Below, one piece after another: positions 20,363-23,641 of a DNA stretch of 23,641 nucleotides. Within the stretch, counting starts at the first letter, position 1; the number at the start of each line of letters is the position of its first letter. Source of the stretch: Larix sibirica (Eukaryota; Streptophyta; Pinopsida; Pinales; Pinaceae); contig NWUY0300001326.1 of assembly GCA_004151065.3 (NCBI GenBank), positions 1 to 23,641 on the forward strand. Direction: 5' to 3'. Below the pieces are notes generated by a model. That model was not told where the DNA came from and ran no database searches. It saw only the letters and a program-made list of their open reading frames with translations. Both the position numbers and the translations under genes were made by a program.

Positions 20363-20516
20363 ATGACGTTTCCCAACGATGAGGTGGTGGTGATTCGGCT
20401 GGGACAGAACAAAGAGGATCCCTGTAAGATTACTGTGAGCTGCCCCGATAAAATTGGCCTCGCCTGCGATCTCTCTCGGGTTATCTTCGAGTTCGGTCTC
20501 TCTGTCGTCAAAGCAG
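20363..20516 (+). CDS. Exon 1 of ACT-domain protein, ACR9/ACR10-like
   Basis: Start of a plant ACT-domain-repeat (ACR) protein of the ACR9/ACR10 group. These are soluble proteins with several ACT domains, thought to bind amino acids or sense nitrogen/amino-acid status; the exact role is not shown by this sequence. The 51 codons contain EVVVIRLGQ, then DPCKITVSCPDKIGLACDLS and RVIFEFGLSVVKA, i.e. the first beta strand, the N-C-P-D-K-x-G-L-(A/G)-C-D-L loop and the first helix of the N-terminal ACT domain. The start at 20363 is fixed by an in-frame TGA at 20324 and the match to the family's very short N-terminus; G sits at -3. The exon stops at a consensus donor, CAG/GTAATT (20516/20517), after the first base of a Gly/Asp-type codon, followed by an in-frame TAG in the intron. 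No stop or frameshift occurs, unlike all other coding matter here. The remaining exons lie beyond the window. Confidence 0.85.
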
Positions 20517-20559
20517 GTAATTAGCTTGTTAAATACTTACTGTTAAGTCGCTTATGTTT

Positions 20560-20655
20560 ATTGGGCTCTCAAATTTTGTCTGGGGAGGGATGTTGAGAAG
20601 GATTGAACCGGGGACTTTAATGGTTGTTGAATTGACAAATATGTGATTTCTTGTT
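20560..20655 (-). repeat. SINE-like / tRNA-related remnant
   Basis: The minus strand has a perfect box B-like GGTTCAATCC (within AAAGTCCCCGGTTCAATCCT, near 20610) and, about 30 bases before it, GTCAATTCAACAACC, which loosely resembles box A. No poly(A) tail or flanking duplication was found, so it may be a decayed SINE or chance. Confidence 0.3.
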
Positions 20656-20681
20656 CAAGCATATTAGCTGATCAACTATGG

Positions 20682-20810
20682 GTTTTCAGAAATTTCGGAA
20701 AGTTTGAGTAGTTTTAATGCAGGATTTTTACAGATTCGGGAAGCTTGCGTAGTTGTAATGCAGGGTTTTCACAGATTCGGGAATTTTGAGTAGATTGTAA
20801 TGGGTTATGT
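20682..20810 (+). repeat. Minisatellite, 41-42 bp unit, 3 copies
   Basis: Three successive copies of a unit with core TTTTCACAGATTCGGGAA ... GAGTAGTTGTAATGCAGG. The AATG(C/G)(A/G)GG blocks start at 20716, 20757 and 20799, giving periods of 41 and 42. Copies are about 80-90% alike by eye. It is unrelated to the 47-bp array downstream. Confidence 0.8.
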
Positions 20811-21020
20811 TAATAATTAGTTGATTACTTGTTCCAGTGAAAGTGATCAGCTAGTGTATTTAAGGGAAATTTTACCAGTATTTAGTAATACGTAAAGAGT
20901 TGCTGGGTTTTATGTAGAGAATGCGTGTTTTTAATTTTTTTTTTATGGATACGAAATTTTATATTGAGGTGTTGGTTAACTTGGCGGGGTTGGCGAAGTG
21001 CTAATCCATCCGCCTTGTTT

Positions 21021-22075
21021 CCAATCTCTCTGTGGTCGGCTTCACCTGTCTGACATGATTATCATTTCAAATTTCTCTGTGGTCTTCTCTACCTATCTGG
21101 CATGAGATTCAATTCCAATTTCTCTGTGGTCTGCGACTCTGCTTCACCTGTCTGACACGAGTTTAAGTTACATTTTCCCTGTGGTCTGCTTCACCTGTTT
21201 GACATTAGTTTCAATTCCAATCTGTGTATGGTTTACTCCAACTGGGTGGCAGAAGTTTCAATTCCAATCTCCCTGTGGTCTCCTCCACCTATATTGCATG
21301 AGATTCAATTCCACTTTCTCTGTGGTCCGCTTCATCTGTCTGACATAAATTTCAAGTTCAATCTCTCCGTGGTCTGCCCCACCTGTGTAGCATGCATTCC
21401 AATTCCAATACCTTTATGGCGTGAGTTTCAATTCCATTTTCTGTAAGGTCTGCACCACCAGTGTGGCATGAATTTCAATTCCAATCCCCTATGGTTGGCC
21501 CCACCTGTATGGCATGAGTTTAAATTTGAGTCTCTTTGTTGTCTGCCTCACCTACGTGGCATGAGTTTCAATTCCAACCTCTCTCTGGTTTGCCCCAGCT
21601 TTGTGGTATGCATTTCAATTCTAATACCGATATATGGACCGAGCTTCAATTCCAATTTGTCTGTGGTCTGCTTCACCTGCGTGGCATGTTTTTTCAATTC
21701 CAATCTCTCTATGGCTTACCCACCTGCATGGCACATGTTTCAATTCAAAAGGGTCTTTATAGTCTGCCCCACCTGTATGACATGTCTTTCAATTCCAGTC
21801 TCTTTCTGGTTTGCCCAACTTGTATGGCATAATTTTCAAGTTAAGTCTCTATGCGGTCTGCCTCACCTTTATGGGATGAGTTTCAATTCCAATCTCTATG
21901 GCTTGCCCCACCTGTATGGCATGAGTTTCAATTCGAGTCTCTTTGTTATATGCCCCACCTCTATGGCACGCGTTTCAATCATAAACTCTCTGTGGTCTGC
22001 TCCACCTGTATGGCATGAGTTTAAATTCCAATCTCACTATGGCTTGTCCCATCTGGATGGTATGTGTTTCAAAAT
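21021..22075 (+). repeat. Minisatellite, 47-bp unit, about 22 degenerate copies
   Basis: A head-to-tail array whose consensus unit is roughly TGTGGTCTGCCCCACCTGTA then TGGCATGAGTTTCAATTCCA and ATCTCTC. The first unit starts (TGTGGTC) are at 21031, 21078 and 21125, exactly 47 apart. Some units have indels, for example an insertion near 21135. Because 47 is not a multiple of 3 and two of three frames of the unit lack stops, the array produces a long apparent frame (21468-22106, 212 codons) whose peptide cycles through PPVWHEF-like and PHLYGMSFNS-like blocks. I take this as a by-product of the repeat. Confidence 0.92.
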
Positions 22076-22165
22076 GGATGTACCTGGGGGTGTGATTCCT
22101 AGGTGAATTTGCTGGAGTAGATACCCTCAGACCTGGTGTCTAAGCTGCATCAATTATTCTCTAAG

Positions 22166-22630
22166 TTAGCTTTCTTTCCTTTCCTGACATCCTTTGGTGC
22201 TAGCCACCTGATTGACTTTAGACATCCCATTTTCCCGATCTCTGCATTTCTTCTGTTGATTAGCGGTTAGTGTTGTTCTACAAAAAAGACATTTATTGAA
22301 ACCAAACCTACAACAATCAAAGCACAAGACATTAGCGTCCTGATTAGACCGGAATTTGGAGGCTGCGTCTGATTTGAAAGATGCTCTTGCTGCTTTCCGA
22401 ATCCCTTTCTTGCTTCCTCTCATGGGATTGACATCTTGAGCTGCCTTGTTTCTAATTAAGGCTTCAAAATTGCTTTCAATTGTTTCTGTTCTCTCTATTT
22501 TCTTTGCAATGGAGCAACCCTGACACAAAGAGGCTTTGACATATACTTGTTGATAAGCTGGCTGCTGGACCCTTGAGCTCTCAATTACTTTGTCATGAAA
22601 TCCCACCATTGACCTTGCACATCTTGACAT
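22166..22630 (-). CDS. Hypothetical 154-codon frame, possibly retroelement gag fragment
   Basis: Uninterrupted minus-strand frame inside the intron. The chain is basic and hydrophilic, with YVKASLCQGCSIAKKIERTE near the N-terminal third, an Ala/Lys/Arg-rich middle, and a Cys cluster CFDCCRFGFNKCLFC about two thirds along. This resembles a CX2CX4HX4C gag knuckle whose His has become Phe and whose last spacing is one residue too long. It is followed by an Asn/Gln/Lys-rich tail. This would fit the gag end of an LTR retrotransposon, but no protease, integrase or RT is seen downstream on the same strand. It runs opposite to the host gene. I do not recognise it firmly. Confidence 0.3.
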   Translation of the reverse strand: MSRCARSMVGFHDKVIESSRVQQPAYQQVYVKASLCQGCSIAKKIERTETIESNFEALIRNKAAQDVNPMRGSKKGIRKAARASFKSDAASKFRSNQDANVLCFDCCRFGFNKCLFCRTTLTANQQKKCRDRENGMSKVNQVASTKGCQERKES

Positions 22631-22784
22631 TGAATCTTGCCAACATCTTATTTATCTCAACATTCATCTATGTGGATAAGATGGATATTTTTGCACCTGG
22701 TAGTTCTAGGTTCCTGATTCAAGTTCTCTCTATCCTCCTCTTTTCATTTCCCAGTGTCACCAAAAGGCACAAGACTTTGTCTCA

Positions 22785-22995
22785 ACAACAATTTGACAAA
22801 TCCAAAATGGAGAGTCAACTTGGTGATTTGGCAAAATTTGACACAAAACTCAGCAATAAATGGGCTTATAAAAAAATCAGGGAACATAAACTTTGACAAA
22901 ATTTGGGAAAACTCAGCAAGACTTGGCAAGGCTCAGAAAACTTGGCAAACTCTGTGAGAACTTGACAAACTTGGAAATAACTTTGATAACTTGGC
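22785..22995. repeat. Degenerate short repeat (AACTTGGCAAA-type units)
   Basis: Many imperfect copies of a roughly 11-12 base motif, (A)ACTTGGCAA(A), with ACTCAG spacers. Examples are AGACTTGGCAAGGCTCAG, AAACTTGGCAAACTC, TGATAACTTGGCAAATAAC and CAACTTGGTGATTTGGCAAA. The density is highest at 22890-22995. Phase is not constant, so it is a degenerate array. Confidence 0.65.
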
Positions 22996-22999
22996 AAAT

Positions 23000-23641
23000 A
23001 ACTTGGTTCTTGACCAAAACTAGATGAGTTGTGCTGAAAATTTCTATTCATCTTGCAGAGTCACTAGTTTAATTGATGTGGTAAGGACTTGCCATACTTG
23101 TCTTGTTACAATCACTCTTGATACTCCTTTGCTTCAAAAGGGAGGTTTTTAGTTTTCTAACTCCTTCCGTTTCTCCATGAGTATATCCTTGAAAAAATTG
23201 GCCTGGCTTTTCTTCCATTAGGCCCCTTTGGGGCTTTCCTCTTTGACTACCGTCTTTCCTTCCTTTTGCCCTCTTGTGATTGAGAACCAAATAAAACCAA
23301 GGCTGTTACAACTAGAAGCAGTTGATACATATAGAGTGCTGCCCCTCATATCTCTGTCTATCCTATGCTTGATCCCTTATCCTTCTTTGATTGTTTTCTA
23401 ACAGTGGTACTTTTCTAACCTTCATCAATTCTGCTCTCTTTGTTTTTGATTCAGGTAATAGAGATAATTGCATCACCGCACCATTAATGTTGTTAATGGG
23501 CACTAACTATCCCTTCCTTGTCATCAAGTAAATTGGACCTGTTATGCCCTAAGAAACCGGATTCGTCAAAACCCCTCTGCATGTCCCGTGGGGATTGAAT
23601 TAGACACAATTCGATGTCAAATCGTGTCCGATTCGACTTTT
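23000..23641. other. Intron sequence without recognised feature
   Basis: No gene is recognised. A 73-codon minus-strand frame at 23290-23069 (Lys/Gly/Gln-rich) has no family match I can name and may be part of the same element as the gag-like frame. A 12-base imperfect inverted repeat lies at 23603-23614 / 23617-23628. Confidence 0.4.

Larger units (their letters stand above)
20517..23641 (+). other. Intron 1 of the ACR9/10-like gene, open at window end (>3.1 kb)
   Basis: Begins with donor GTAATT. The next exon of this family should open with residues like D-(V/I/F)-S-T-D-G-(K/R)-W-C; nothing in the rest of the window encodes this, so the intron runs past the end. It contains two minisatellites, a SINE-like remnant, a gag-like minus-strand frame and a short degenerate repeat. 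A long, repeat-filled first intron is typical of conifer genes. Confidence 0.7.

Noticed and set aside
21021-22075. CRISPR-like array
   Set aside because: Units are contiguous and degenerate with no unique spacers, and the sequence is a plant nuclear genome.
21468-22106. 212-codon open frame as a repetitive protein gene
   Set aside because: It lies almost wholly inside the 47-bp array. The unit is not a multiple of three, and the peptide simply cycles through different frames of the same DNA unit.
23440-23530. Possible exon 2 after TTTTTGATTCAG at 23454
   Set aside because: Joined to exon 1 it reads GNRDNCITAPLML... and soon stops. It lacks the S-T-D-G-x-W-C residues expected after the first ACT helix.
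23603-23628. Inverted repeat GACACAATTCGA / TCAAATCGTGTC as a terminal repeat or operator
   Set aside because: Imperfect (about 10 of 12), only one occurrence, and at the window edge; it could easily be chance.

Overview
The window looks like nuclear DNA of a seed plant. It is AT-rich and packed with old, stop-riddled transposable elements. Three plant L1-type LINEs carry the C-terminal RNase H domain known in plant L1 elements. There is one real plant gene start: an ACT-domain protein of the ACR9/ACR10 kind, whose first intron is still open when the window ends more than 3.1 kb later. A very long intron filled with repeats, together with this repeat load, fits a gymnosperm such as a conifer. 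That placement is inference, not proof.

Layout, left to right. Positions 1-1395 (minus) hold a decayed hAT-superfamily transposase (DUF659 plus the start of the dimerisation domain). About 2320-6930 (minus) is a nearly complete but dead L1 element (LINE B). About 7100-9480 (minus) is a second, 5'-truncated L1 from another lineage (LINE A). Positions 9480-10640 hold no recognisable gene. Positions 10645-11243 are a diverged direct duplication of a roughly 300-bp non-coding unit. Positions 11565-12440 (minus) hold a broken alpha-carbonic anhydrase gene, visible only by piecing short frames together. Positions 12556-12696 contain a short tRNA-derived SINE with poly(A) tail and 18-bp target-site duplication. 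About 13055-18700 (plus) is a third, near full-length L1 (LINE C). Positions 18700-19860 are AT-rich and hold a polypurine/LTR-start-like junction. About 19860-20362 is the presumed promoter and leader of the host gene. Positions 20363-20516 are its exon 1, and 20517 to the end is intron 1. The intron carries two unrelated minisatellites (41-42 bp and 47 bp units), a gag-like open frame on the minus strand and a short degenerate repeat.

The only gene that looks functional is the ACR9/10-like one. The other coding matter is mobile-element debris or one dead host gene. The LINEs have lost catalytic residues in endonuclease, reverse transcriptase and/or RNase H and carry many stops and frameshifts. 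I found no undescribed multi-gene system. The most useful less obvious items are the ACR9-like exon, the carbonic anhydrase pseudogene, the SINE and the intronic 47-bp minisatellite.
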